41,864 bases of DNA from SIG607 sp045601805. GTDB lineage: Bacteria > Bacillota > Clostridia > Oscillospirales > Acutalibacteraceae. The translations under genes were made by a program, and so were the position numbers. Below, in pieces: positions 1 to 8,183 of this stretch. The stretch spans positions 1 through 41,864 of the forward strand of contig JAZSAJ010000020.1 of the NCBI GenBank assembly GCA_045601805.1, in the 5' to 3' direction. Every line of letters starts with the position of its first letter. Position 1 is the stretch's first letter. The notes below the pieces were generated by a model. It made no database searches. It was not told the DNA's origin and worked only from the letters and a program-made list of their open reading frames with translations.

Positions 1-53
1 TGAATTTTTTTAACTGTAGTTAGTATTTTATCTTCTTCTCTTAACTGTTTCAT
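1..53 (-). CDS. N-terminal fragment of an unidentified gene (cut by window edge)
   Basis: On the minus strand an ATG at 53-51 opens 17 codons (MKQLREEDKILTTVKKI) that run off the left edge. A ribosome site (AGGATGG) lies about 5 bases upstream of the ATG, and a TATAAT-like box lies at 88-83. The visible residues are charged and probably helical. The fragment is too short to name a family. It would be divergent from cca. Confidence 0.4.
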   Translation of the reverse strand, partial: MKQLREEDKILTTVKKI

Positions 54-131
54 AAAAACCATCCTAAAAGATTTGTATTCTTATTATACTTCTTTTTTTA
101 AAAAAAATAAACCCCTATTTTATTTAAAAGA

Positions 132-160
132 TTGAACTCCGAACATTTTTATATTATAAT
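132..160 (+). promoter_or_regulatory. Promoter of cca
   Basis: TTGAAC at 132-137 and TATAAT at 155-160 are separated by exactly 17 bases. The cca start codon follows 22 bases after the -10 box. Confidence 0.7.
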
Positions 161-182
161 TTAATAAAAGGAAGTGAAAGCC

Positions 183-1316
183 ATGCGTTTCAAAGCGCCT
201 AAAGAAGTTGAATATATTATATCTACGCTTGAAAACGCGGGTTACGAAGCGTTTTGTGTTGGCGGTTGCGTTAGGGATATTTTGCTTGGAAGAACCCCAA
301 ACGATTACGATATTACCACAAACGCTTTGCCAAACGAAATAAAAGAACTTTTCTGCAAAACCGTTGACACAGGCATTAAGCACGGCACAGTAACGGTTAT
401 AATTGGCAAAACACCTTATGAAGTAACAACCTACAGAACCGACGGCAATTATTTAGACCACCGAAAACCCGAAACTGTGCAATTTGTTAGCAATATTAAA
501 GAAGATTTGCTTAGGCGCGATTTTACGGTAAATGCAATTGCTTTAAAATTAAACGGTGATATTGTTGATTATTTTGGCGGTGTAACTGACCTTAAAAACA
601 AAGTTTTAAAAGCAGTTGGTGAACCGAATAAGCGTTTTAGCGAAGATGCACTTCGCATTTTGCGGCTTTTTAGGTTTTCCTGCCGTTTAAATTTTAAAAT
701 TGAAGAAGAAACCCTAAAAAGTGCACTAACACTTTCAGCCACCCTTAATAAAATTAGCCGTGAAAGAATTGCAAACGAACTGTTTGAAATTTTGTGTTCA
801 GATTACCCGAATTTAGCAAAACCGCTAATTGACTATGGCGGACTTTCTTTTTTGGGCATAGAAAACGCCGAACTTTGTTTTTTAAGCAAATTAAAAAAAG
901 ACAGGGATTTACGGTTTTGCGCTTTTTGTATTAAAAACGGAATTAACGGCGAAAAATTATTAACCGAACTTAAAAGCGACAATGCAATAAAACAGCATTA
1001 TTTATTTGTTAAAGCCATAACCGAAAACCCACCAAAAACAAACTGTGAAATTAAAAAATGTTTGCGCGATTTCAACGCAAAAGCAGTTTATGACAGTTAC
1101 GAAATTTTAGGACTGAACCAAGAAAAAATAACAAAAATTATAAACAGCGGTGAGCCGTATTTAATTTCACATTTAGCCGTTTCGGGTGAAGACCTTAAAC
1201 ACCTTGGTTTTAAAGGCAAAGAAATTGGCGCAAAATTAAGAGAACTAAGCAATTTGGTTATTGAAAAACCGCAACTTAACAACAAAGATTTGTTAATAAG
1301 CGTAACCAAAAGTTAA
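183..1316 (+). CDS. cca: CCA tRNA nucleotidyltransferase
   Basis: Adds or repairs the 3' CCA of tRNAs in the cytoplasm without a nucleic acid template. The class II signature is at the N-terminus: GG at residues 27-28, RD at 31-32 and the metal-binding DYD at 41-43. It is followed by the RRDFTVNA segment and the EDALRILR block of the neck domain. At 377 residues the length fits the family. I chose ATG 183 over the in-frame GTG at 174 because AGGAAG then sits 8 bases upstream. The gene has its own promoter (132-160) and terminator (1322-1378), so it is probably monocistronic. Confidence 0.93.
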   Translation: MRFKAPKEVEYIISTLENAGYEAFCVGGCVRDILLGRTPNDYDITTNALPNEIKELFCKTVDTGIKHGTVTVIIGKTPYEVTTYRTDGNYLDHRKPETVQFVSNIKEDLLRRDFTVNAIALKLNGDIVDYFGGVTDLKNKVLKAVGEPNKRFSEDALRILRLFRFSCRLNFKIEEETLKSALTLSATLNKISRERIANELFEILCSDYPNLAKPLIDYGGLSFLGIENAELCFLSKLKKDRDLRFCAFCIKNGINGEKLLTELKSDNAIKQHYLFVKAITENPPKTNCEIKKCLRDFNAKAVYDSYEILGLNQEKITKIINSGEPYLISHLAVSGEDLKHLGFKGKEIGAKLRELSNLVIEKPQLNNKDLLISVTKS

Positions 1317-1332
1317 AAACTACCATAGAATA
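1305..1332 (+). promoter_or_regulatory. Possible sigma-K-type promoter for dpaAB
   Basis: CATAGAATA at 1324-1332 fits the CATANNNTA -10 pattern of mother-cell sigma-K promoters, with AC at 1305-1306, 17 bases upstream. No vegetative promoter is visible between cca and dpaA. The motif is short and AT-rich, so it could occur by chance. Confidence 0.3.
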
Positions 1333-1378
1333 TTATAGGTGAATTTTAAATCCTATAATTTTTCTGTGGTATTTTTTA
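1322..1378 (+). terminator. Terminator between cca and dpaA
   Basis: A long hairpin pairs 1322-1339 with 1352-1370 (core ATTATAGG/CCTATAAT) and is followed by six T. It ends cca transcription. Because dpaA starts only 15 bases later, it also lies in the probable dpaA leader. Confidence 0.8.
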
Positions 1379-1392
1379 TGGGGGTGGCTTAA

Positions 1393-2193
1393 TTGAAAAT
1401 AATTACAGCAGGCGGAGATTTGCGCCAAAAAACAGCAATAAACATTTTAGCCGAAAAGGGTTTTGAAATAATAGAGTACCGTCCTTATTTAACCGAAATA
1501 ACGAATGAAGATATTTTACTTTTACCTACCCCCGTTACAAGAGATAAAATTCATTTAACTGCGCAAAGCACTGCCGAGCCTATTTGTATTGAAGATATTA
1601 AAAAAATATTTCCAAAAGTAAAACTTGTTATTGGCGGAAACTACCAAAACCAATATGTTACCGATGTTTTAAAGCGCGATGATTTTGCTTATTTTAACGC
1701 TGTTCCCACAGCAGAGGGCGCAATTAAACTTGCTATCGCGAAAACCGATTACACCCTTTGGGGCGCAAATGTTTTGGTTTGCGGTTTTGGCAGAGTAGCA
1801 AAAATTTTAATTTCACGACTTATTGGTTTTTGCCCTAACTTGTATGTTAGCGCCAGAAACAACACCGCTTTTTCTTTGCTTGATTCTTTTGGAATTAAAA
1901 AAATTCACACAAAAGATTTGTGTGAACACATAAACAAGTTTGATATTATTTTCAACACGGCCGATGCTACGCTTTTTAACAACGAGGTTTTAAAAAACGC
2001 CAAAAAAGACAGTTTGTTTATTGAACTTGCAACAAACAATATTGGTTTTTCGCAAGAATTTATAAATAGCAATTATATTCATTTTGTTCCTGCCCCATCT
2101 TTGCCCGGCAAAATAGCTCCTGTTACCGCCGGAAAAATTTTGGCAGAAACTGTTTTAAATATATTAAGGGAGAATCATTTATATTATGATTAG
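1393..2193 (+). CDS. dpaA: Dipicolinate synthase subunit A
   Basis: With DpaB it converts the lysine-pathway intermediate 4-hydroxy-tetrahydrodipicolinate to dipicolinic acid, the spore-core calcium chelator made in the mother cell. The N-terminal GGDLRQ segment and the Rossmann motif GFGRVA (residues 131-136) identify SpoVFA/DpaA. At 266 residues it is slightly shorter than the Bacillus protein. The start is TTG, with GGGGTGG 5 bases upstream. It overlaps dpaB by 8 bases, which suggests translational coupling. Expression is expected only during sporulation; a sigma-K-like box is noted at 1305-1332. Confidence 0.93.
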   Translation: MKIITAGGDLRQKTAINILAEKGFEIIEYRPYLTEITNEDILLLPTPVTRDKIHLTAQSTAEPICIEDIKKIFPKVKLVIGGNYQNQYVTDVLKRDDFAYFNAVPTAEGAIKLAIAKTDYTLWGANVLVCGFGRVAKILISRLIGFCPNLYVSARNNTAFSLLDSFGIKKIHTKDLCEHINKFDIIFNTADATLFNNEVLKNAKKDSLFIELATNNIGFSQEFINSNYIHFVPAPSLPGKIAPVTAGKILAETVLNILRENHLYYD

Positions 2194-2755
2194 AATTGGT
2201 TTCGCCATGTGCGGTTCATTCTGCACAATGGCAGAAGCGCTGGCGCAACTTAAAATTCTTAAAGACAGCGGTGCCGATATTTTACCAATTATGTCAGAAA
2301 TAGTTTATACCAGCGATACCAGATTTACAAAATGCCAAGAACTTATAAAAGAAGTAGAGGAAATTACAGAAAAAGAAATTATTCATTCAGTTATAACTGC
2401 CGAACCGATTGGTCCTAAAAAACTTTTAGATATACTTGTTGTTTGCCCGTGCACAGGAAACACACTTTCTAAAATTGCAAACGGTATAACCGACAGCAGC
2501 GTTACCATGGCAGTTAAAGCACATTTAAGAAACGACCGCCCCGTTGTTTTGTGTATTGCAACCAACGACGCCTTATCGGCTTCTGCTAAAAACATAGGTC
2601 TTTTATTAAACCAAAAAAATATTTATTTTGTGCCGTTTAGCCAAGACGACAGCAGCAAAAAACCAACATCTTTAATTTCAGATTTCAGCCAACTTAAAAA
2701 TGCAGTTGATTTTGCATTAAAAAAAGAGCAATTGCAACCTTTACTGGCAAAATAA
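2186..2755 (+). CDS. dpaB: Dipicolinate synthase subunit B (flavoprotein)
   Basis: Second subunit of dipicolinate synthase, of the FMN-binding flavoprotein fold. The N-terminus (IGFAMCGSFCTMAEALAQL), the PCTGNTLSKIANGI segment and the length of 189 residues match SpoVFB. The start overlaps dpaA by 8 bases. The ribosome site (AAGGGAG) is about 13 bases upstream, which is unusually far, so coupling to dpaA translation is likely. Many Clostridia lack dpaAB and use an EtfA-type route; having both genes indicates the Bacillus-type route here. Confidence 0.94.
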   Translation: MIRIGFAMCGSFCTMAEALAQLKILKDSGADILPIMSEIVYTSDTRFTKCQELIKEVEEITEKEIIHSVITAEPIGPKKLLDILVVCPCTGNTLSKIANGITDSSVTMAVKAHLRNDRPVVLCIATNDALSASAKNIGLLLNQKNIYFVPFSQDDSSKKPTSLISDFSQLKNAVDFALKKEQLQPLLAK

Positions 2756-2780
2756 AAAAGCCGTCACAGACGGCTTTTTT
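2754..2780. terminator. Bidirectional terminator between dpaB and malQ
   Basis: AAAAAAGCCGTC, loop ACA, then GACGGCTTTTTT forms a perfect hairpin with T-runs on both strands, between convergent genes. Confidence 0.9.
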
Positions 2781-4254
2781 ATTTTGGTGCGCGGTAATAA
2801 AGTTCGGTTAGTTCGGCAACAATTTCTGCCAACCAATCGTTTATACACGCCTTTTCAATTCTCCATTTCCAGTTGTCTCCAAGTGTTGCAGGGGTATTTA
2901 TTCTTGCGTCACTTCTTGCAGAAGTTAAATCGGCCATCATTAAAATAGAAGTATCACTAACCGAAGACAAAGCCGCCCTTATCATTGCCCAATTAAGCGG
3001 ACCGCTTTTACAGTTTAGGTATTCCCTTGCAAACTGCACATCTTCTTCTTTTGCGGTTTCTTCCCAACCAAGCACAGTATCGTTATCGTGTGTGCCGGTG
3101 TAAACAACACTGTTTTTATTGTAATTATGCGGCAAATAATCGCTTTCTTCCCTGCTATCAAAAGCGAACTGCAAAACTTTCATACCGGGGTAACCGGTTT
3201 TTGCAAGCATTGTTCTTACTTCTTTTGTTAAAAAGCCCAAATCTTCGGCTATTATTGGAAGCGCCCCAAGTTCTTTTTCAAGCTCTTTAAAAAGCTTTAT
3301 ATTAGGCCCCTTTACCCATTTACCGCGTTTTGCATTTTTACTGCCGAATGGTATGCTGTAATATGCCTGAAACCCTCTAAAGTGGTCAATTCTTATAACA
3401 TCAAGCATATTAAGTGCAAAACGAATACGGTTTTTCCACCAATCAAAACCGTCTTCTTCCATTTTTTTCCAATCGTATAAAGGGTTACCCCAAAGCTGAC
3501 CGTCTTTTGAAAAAGCATCGGGCGGACAACCTGCAACCGAAGTGGGCTTTAATTCTTCATCAAGTTGGAAAAGTTCACTTTTACTCCAAACATCTGCGCT
3601 GTCATAGGCAACATATATTGGCATATCGCCAATAATTTTTATTCCGTTTTTATTTGCATACTTCTTTAAATTATTCCATTGTTTAAAAAACCAGTAGTTT
3701 ATTGTTTTGTAAAAGGAAATATCGCCTGAATATTCTTTTTTTACCAAATTAAGCCGTTTTTCGTTTCTAAATTTTAAATCATCTTCCCATAAATCAAAAC
3801 TGTTTCCGCCGTTATTATCTTTAATAGACATAAAAAGCGCATAATCGTTTAACCAATATTCGTTATCACGGCAAAACTTTTTATAGTCATTATTTTCTTT
3901 ATTAAAACGGTTATAAGCAATTCTTAAAACCGAAAACCTGCTTTTATAAAGTTTTTCATAGTTTATTTTGCGATCGTCACCGCCAAAATCAAACGCCTTT
4001 ATTTCTTCGGGTTTAAGCAATCCCTCTTCACACAAAATATCAAGGTCAATAAAATAAGGGTTGCCGGCAAAAGAAGAAAAGGTTTGGTAGGGCGAATCGC
4101 CAAAGTTTGTGGGGTTTAGGGGTAAAATTTGCCAGTAACTTTGTTTGCTTTTCTTTAAAAAATCAACAAAATTATATGCTTCTTTGCCTAAAGCTCCAAT
4201 ACCGTAATTGCCCGGCAAAGAAAATATTGGCAACAAAATTCCGCTTGTTCTCAA
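2779..4254 (-). CDS. malQ: 4-alpha-glucanotransferase (amylomaltase, GH77)
   Basis: Transfers alpha-1,4-glucan segments between maltodextrins in cytoplasmic glycogen/maltodextrin turnover. GH77 signatures are visible: GDMPIYVAYDSADVW, the nucleophile segment IRIDHFRGF, the acid/base segment IIAEDLGFLT and GTHDNDT. The reading frame is open up to an ATG at 4299, but a promoter (4288-4316) covers that position. I therefore take the TTG at 4254 (LRTSGILLP...), giving 491 residues, which begins where family members normally begin. It is alone, convergent with dpaB. Confidence 0.92.
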   Translation of the reverse strand: MRTSGILLPIFSLPGNYGIGALGKEAYNFVDFLKKSKQSYWQILPLNPTNFGDSPYQTFSSFAGNPYFIDLDILCEEGLLKPEEIKAFDFGGDDRKINYEKLYKSRFSVLRIAYNRFNKENNDYKKFCRDNEYWLNDYALFMSIKDNNGGNSFDLWEDDLKFRNEKRLNLVKKEYSGDISFYKTINYWFFKQWNNLKKYANKNGIKIIGDMPIYVAYDSADVWSKSELFQLDEELKPTSVAGCPPDAFSKDGQLWGNPLYDWKKMEEDGFDWWKNRIRFALNMLDVIRIDHFRGFQAYYSIPFGSKNAKRGKWVKGPNIKLFKELEKELGALPIIAEDLGFLTKEVRTMLAKTGYPGMKVLQFAFDSREESDYLPHNYNKNSVVYTGTHDNDTVLGWEETAKEEDVQFAREYLNCKSGPLNWAMIRAALSSVSDTSILMMADLTSARSDARINTPATLGDNWKWRIEKACINDWLAEIVAELTELYYRAPK

Positions 4255-4287
4255 AACATACCAAAACCTTTCAAAATTTATAACAAA

Positions 4288-4316
4288 ATTATATAACAAT
4301 TATTTGCAAATAACAA
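4288..4316 (-). promoter_or_regulatory. Promoter of malQ
   Basis: On the minus strand TTGTTA, 17 bases, then TATAAT. It overlaps the longest malQ reading frame and so supports the downstream TTG start at 4254. Confidence 0.65.
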
Positions 4317-4328
4317 GTGCTTATACCG

Positions 4329-4366
4329 AAAAAACGCCCTACCACTTTTGTGATAAGGCGTTTTTT
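4329..4366 (-). terminator. Terminator of the P-type ATPase gene
   Basis: AAAAAACGCC and GGCGTTTTTT close a hairpin just past the TAG stop at 4368-4370, giving a T-run on the minus strand. Confidence 0.8.
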
Positions 4367-4367
4367 A

Positions 4368-7010
4368 CTATTTGCTTATTTTCCGCTGAATAAACTTAAC
4401 AATTTCAACTATTGGAATAATTGAAGCGCCAAGCAAAATTGCAATTGAATATTCGGTAAAATCAACGGGCACAAAACCAAAAGCATTAGCAAGGAAAGGA
4501 ATTTCACAAACAAGTGTGGTGGCAATTAAACTGCCAACTGCGGCAATTCCCAAAACCTTATTAAAACTTCCAAGTTTAAATATTGAACCGCGAGCTGAAC
4601 GCATATTAAACGAATGGAAAATTTCTGACATACTCATTGTTAAAAACGCCATAGTCATTCCATGGTCAGCAGGGTCAAATGCACCGTGAGCAGCACCAAT
4701 TGCCTTACCAATAAAATAAGACAAAAGTGTTAAAACAGAAACCATAACACCTTGGTAAGCAACATCAAATCCCATACCGCCGGCGAAAACGCCTTCGCCG
4801 CTTTTACGGGGTTTACGCTTCATAATGCCGGGTTCGGCTTTTTCCATACCCAAAGCCAGTGCCGGGAAACAGTCGGTAACAAGGTTAATCCAAAGCAAAT
4901 GAACAGGCTTTAAAATGGTAAAGCCCATCATTGTTGCGGCAAAAATTGAAATAACCTCGCTCATATTAGAGCCAAGCAAGAACTGAATTGCTTTACGAAT
5001 ATTATCGTAAATTCTTCTTCCTTCTTCAACTGCGCCAACAATTGTTGCAAAGTTATCGTCGGCAAGTACCATATCGGCAACATTTTTGGTAACATCGGTG
5101 CCTGTAATACCCATACCAACACCAATATCCGCCGATTTAATTGAAGGCGCATCATTTACGCCGTCACCTGTCATAGCAGTAACGTAACCTGCGTTTCGCC
5201 AAGCATTTACAATTCTTGTTTTGTGTTCGGGTTGAACACGCGCATAAACACTAATATCTTTAAATACTTCGGCAAATTCATCATCGCTCATTTCAGAAAG
5301 CTGACTGCCTGTAATGGCGCGTTTGCCTTCATCTAAAATACCCAATTCTTTTGCAATTGCAATAGCGGTGTCAATATGGTCACCTGTTATCATAATTGCG
5401 CGAATACCTGCATTGTTACATTCTTTTATAGCGTCTTTAACTTCAGGGCGAACAGGGTCAATCATACCCGTTAAACCAATAAAGCAAAGTTCTTTTTCAA
5501 TATCGGCAGGTTCAGAAAAATCGGGGATTTCTTTATATACCCTCATTGAAGCCGCAAGAACACGAAGTGAACGGTCTGCCATATTTTTATTAGCAGCAAG
5601 AATATCGTTCATTTTTTCTTCGGTCATTGGCTTAATTTCGCCGTTTTCAATATAAGAAACACAACGCCTTAAAATTTCATCGGGCGCACCTTTAGTGTAC
5701 TGAACAACACCCTCTTTATCGCTATGCAAGGTAGACATCATTTTTCTTCCGCTGTCAAACGGGGCTTCGGCTACCCTTGGGAATTTTTGTTTAAGGTCGT
5801 ACTTTTTAAGATTTAAGGAAGATGCGTAAGCCACAAGCGCAGCTTCGGTGGGTTCACCGGTAATATTGCCCTCTTCATCAATTTCGGCATCGGAACAAAG
5901 CGCCATTGCAGTTGCAACAAGTTCTTCTTCCCCGTATTTATCAACAACAGTCATTTTGTTTTGGGTAAGAGTACCGGTTTTATCGGAACAAATAATTTGT
6001 GCGCAGCCAAGAGTTTCAACCGCAGTAAGACGGCGAATAATTGCGCGGCGTTTTGACATATTTGTAACGCCAATAGAAAGCACAACTGTAACAACCATCG
6101 CAAGACCTTCGGGAATAGCGGCAACCGCCAAAGACACCGCAACCATGAACGATTCAAGAATTTTTGTAAATAAACGAACACCTTCACCGCTGGGTCTTAA
6201 AAGCTGAACGGCAAAAATAACAATACTTATACCTAAAACAAGGTATGTTAAGATTTTTGAAAGCTGGGCAAGTTTAATTTGTAACGGAGTTTGACCTTCT
6301 TCGGCATTTGCCAAAGCATCGGCAATTTTGCCCATTTCGGTTTCCATACCAGTTGCGGTAACAACAAAGGCACCGCGTCCGTAAACAACGGTAGAGCCCA
6401 TATAAACCATATTTTTGCGGTCGCCAAGCGGAACATCTTTGCTTTCATCGGCAAGTTTTATAAGTTCAAGAATTTTATTTACAGGAACACTTTCACCGGT
6501 AAGAGCGGCTTCTTCAATTTTTAAACTTGCGTTTTCAATTATACGGCCGTCGGCAGGAACCGCGTCACCCGCTTCAAGAATTACAACATCGCCAACAACA
6601 AGGTCTTCACTTTTAACGCTAACTATTTTACCGTCACGCAAAACCTTTGAAGTTGCGGCACTCATTTCCTGCAGTGCTTCTATTGCTTTTTCGGCCTTTG
6701 ATTCTTGGTAAACGCCCAAAACTGCATTCATTATAACAACAAAAAGAATAATGAACACATCAACAAAACCTTCGCCGCCTTCAATAACAGCGGTCACGGC
6801 ACTAATTGCCGCCGCAATAATTAAAATAATAATCATTGGGTCTGCAAGCTGTGCCATAAAGCGTTTTAAAAGAGAATCTTTTTTTGCCTCTTTTAATTTG
6901 TTTTTTCCGTTTTTTTCAAGACGGTCTGCCGCTTCCTTTGAAGTAAGACCGCCCTCGTTGGATTCAACCTGTTTTAAAACTTCATCTTTTTCTAAACAAT
7001 AATAACGCAT
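4368..7010 (-). CDS. P2-type cation ATPase under Mn riboswitch control (probable Mn2+/Ca2+ exporter)
   Basis: Membrane pump that uses ATP through an aspartyl-phosphate intermediate. Visible motifs are TGES (about 171-174), PEGL in M4 (300-303), phosphorylation site DKTGT (343-347), TGDGVNDAP, and NLVTDCFPALALG in M6. The N-terminal cation ATPase domain and the C-terminal membrane block follow the SERCA/PMCA (P2A/P2B) plan, about 880 residues. The frame extends upstream into the riboswitch, but ATG 7010 has AGGAGG 6 bases before it and is the real start. By sequence alone it would be called a calcium pump. The yybP-ykoY leader points to Mn2+ efflux, as for L. lactis YoaB and pneumococcal MgaA. 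The substrate is inference. Confidence 0.9.
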   Translation of the reverse strand: MRYYCLEKDEVLKQVESNEGGLTSKEAADRLEKNGKNKLKEAKKDSLLKRFMAQLADPMIIILIIAAAISAVTAVIEGGEGFVDVFIILFVVIMNAVLGVYQESKAEKAIEALQEMSAATSKVLRDGKIVSVKSEDLVVGDVVILEAGDAVPADGRIIENASLKIEEAALTGESVPVNKILELIKLADESKDVPLGDRKNMVYMGSTVVYGRGAFVVTATGMETEMGKIADALANAEEGQTPLQIKLAQLSKILTYLVLGISIVIFAVQLLRPSGEGVRLFTKILESFMVAVSLAVAAIPEGLAMVVTVVLSIGVTNMSKRRAIIRRLTAVETLGCAQIICSDKTGTLTQNKMTVVDKYGEEELVATAMALCSDAEIDEEGNITGEPTEAALVAYASSLNLKKYDLKQKFPRVAEAPFDSGRKMMSTLHSDKEGVVQYTKGAPDEILRRCVSYIENGEIKPMTEEKMNDILAANKNMADRSLRVLAASMRVYKEIPDFSEPADIEKELCFIGLTGMIDPVRPEVKDAIKECNNAGIRAIMITGDHIDTAIAIAKELGILDEGKRAITGSQLSEMSDDEFAEVFKDISVYARVQPEHKTRIVNAWRNAGYVTAMTGDGVNDAPSIKSADIGVGMGITGTDVTKNVADMVLADDNFATIVGAVEEGRRIYDNIRKAIQFLLGSNMSEVISIFAATMMGFTILKPVHLLWINLVTDCFPALALGMEKAEPGIMKRKPRKSGEGVFAGGMGFDVAYQGVMVSVLTLLSYFIGKAIGAAHGAFDPADHGMTMAFLTMSMSEIFHSFNMRSARGSIFKLGSFNKVLGIAAVGSLIATTLVCEIPFLANAFGFVPVDFTEYSIAILLGASIIPIVEIVKFIQRKISK

Positions 7011-7041
7011 TTTCGTCCTCCTATCATTTATACTATTCCCA

Positions 7042-7074
7042 ATAAAAAAAGGAGTATAGCTTTTACTATACTCC
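7042..7074 (-). terminator. Riboswitch-controlled intrinsic terminator
   Basis: GGAGTATAG/CTATACTCC hairpin followed on the minus strand by a T-run, between the aptamer and the ATPase start. The GTATAG of its 5' arm (7066-7071) can instead pair with an upstream CTATAC (7097-7102), a plausible antiterminator. Confidence 0.85.
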
Positions 7075-7109
7075 AAAATTAAAACAGCAAAACCCCGTAT
7101 AGCAAAAGA

Positions 7110-7200
7110 TATACATGAGTCTGGCAAATTAAAGCAAGCCAGGTTTTTACACCACGATGTTGACTTGCTGCGTTTTAGCCGCTTGCTACTCCCTCATTGT
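7110..7200 (-). ncRNA. yybP-ykoY manganese riboswitch aptamer
   Basis: The minus-strand leader reads ATGAGGGAGTAGC, then a GTCAACATCG loop segment, then ACCTGGCTTGC and finally GCCAGACTCAT. ATGAG (7197-7193) and CTCAT (7119-7115) close stem P1. The GGGAGTAGC and GCCAGAC loops correspond to the conserved Mn2+-binding loops L1 and L3 of the family. A promoter sits just upstream (7206-7234) and a terminator just downstream, so control is by transcription termination. Known members activate Mn exporters when Mn2+ is high. Confidence 0.87.
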
Positions 7201-7205
7201 TTTTA

Positions 7206-7234
7206 ATACTATCACATTTAACAATTTTTGTCAA
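7206..7234 (-). promoter_or_regulatory. Promoter of the riboswitch-ATPase transcript
   Basis: TTGACA, 17 bases, TAGTAT on the minus strand, placing the transcript start at about 7199, the first bases of the aptamer. Confidence 0.75.
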
Positions 7235-7244
7235 TACATTAAAC

Positions 7245-8162
7245 TTACTTAATTGCCGTAATATCATACGGGGTTGATTGGTAAACAAAATAGTTAAGCC
7301 AGTTTGAATATAAAAGGTTGGCATAAGAATGCCAAGTAAGTTTTGGTTGTTTTTTGGGGTTATCGCCGGGGAAATAATTAACAGGTATATCAATTTCTTT
7401 TCCCAAAGAAATATCGCGCAGATACTCGTTTTTAAGGGTGTCTGCATCGTATTCGGGGTGACCCGTTATAAAAATTTGCCTGCCACCCTTACTTGAAATT
7501 GCAAAAACCCCCGCTTCCTTAGAAGAAGCTAAAATTTTAAGCCCCTTAACCGCTTCAATATCTTCGCGTCGTACTTCGGTATGCCTTGAATGAGGTACCA
7601 AAAATACATCGTCAAAACCGCGGAACAAAATAGATTTTTTGTAATCGCACTTATGCTGGAACACACCAAAAAGTTTTTTAGGCATATAGTGCTTATTTAT
7701 TCCGTAATGGTAATAAAGCCCTGCCTGTGCGCCCCAACAAATATGCAAGGTGCTGTGCACGTGGGTTTTGCTCCATTCCATTATTTCACAAAGTTCATCC
7801 CAAAATTCAACTTCCTCAAACTCCAAATGTTCAACAGGTGTGCCTGTAATAATAAGACCGTCAAATGTTTGGCCTTTTATATCGTCAAAGGTTTTATAAA
7901 AATTTATTAAATGTTCTGCCGAAGTGTTTTTAGAACGGTGGCTTTTGGTATGTATAAGTTCAAGGTCAACCTGAAGCGGAGAGTTGCCCAAAAGGCGCGA
8001 AAGTTGTGTTTCGGTTTCTATCTTTTTGGGCATTAAATTAAGCAACAAAATTCTAAGCGGACGAATGTCTTGGGTTATGGCACGGGTTTCGGTCATAACA
8101 AATATATTTTCATCCGTAAGCGTCTTTACCGCGGGTAAATCGTTTGGAATTTTTATAGGCAT
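7245..8162 (-). CDS. metA: Homoserine O-acetyltransferase (MetA family)
   Basis: Acylates homoserine in the first committed step of methionine synthesis. The protein is collinear with the MetA family: acyl-accepting Cys142 in HICWGAQAGLY, and His235/Glu237 in TGHPEY complete the catalytic set. Residue 111 (TPVEHLEF) is Glu; in this family Glu111 marks acetyl-CoA and Gly111 succinyl-CoA use, so O-acetylhomoserine is the expected product. Its partner metY lies 21 bases upstream in the same direction and uses exactly that product. Ribosome site GGAG, 8 bases before ATG. 305 residues. Confidence 0.94.
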   Translation of the reverse strand: MPIKIPNDLPAVKTLTDENIFVMTETRAITQDIRPLRILLLNLMPKKIETETQLSRLLGNSPLQVDLELIHTKSHRSKNTSAEHLINFYKTFDDIKGQTFDGLIITGTPVEHLEFEEVEFWDELCEIMEWSKTHVHSTLHICWGAQAGLYYHYGINKHYMPKKLFGVFQHKCDYKKSILFRGFDDVFLVPHSRHTEVRREDIEAVKGLKILASSKEAGVFAISSKGGRQIFITGHPEYDADTLKNEYLRDISLGKEIDIPVNYFPGDNPKKQPKLTWHSYANLLYSNWLNYFVYQSTPYDITAIK

Positions 8163-8183
8163 TTATACCACTCCAAGAAAAAA

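Noticed and set aside
120..383. Minus-strand open frame overlapping the cca start
   Set aside because: It opposes the well-supported cca gene and covers its promoter; composition is that of a shadow frame.
5848..6207. 119-codon open frame opposite the ATPase gene
   Set aside because: It is an antisense shadow of a strongly conserved ATPase region, with no ribosome site or promoter.
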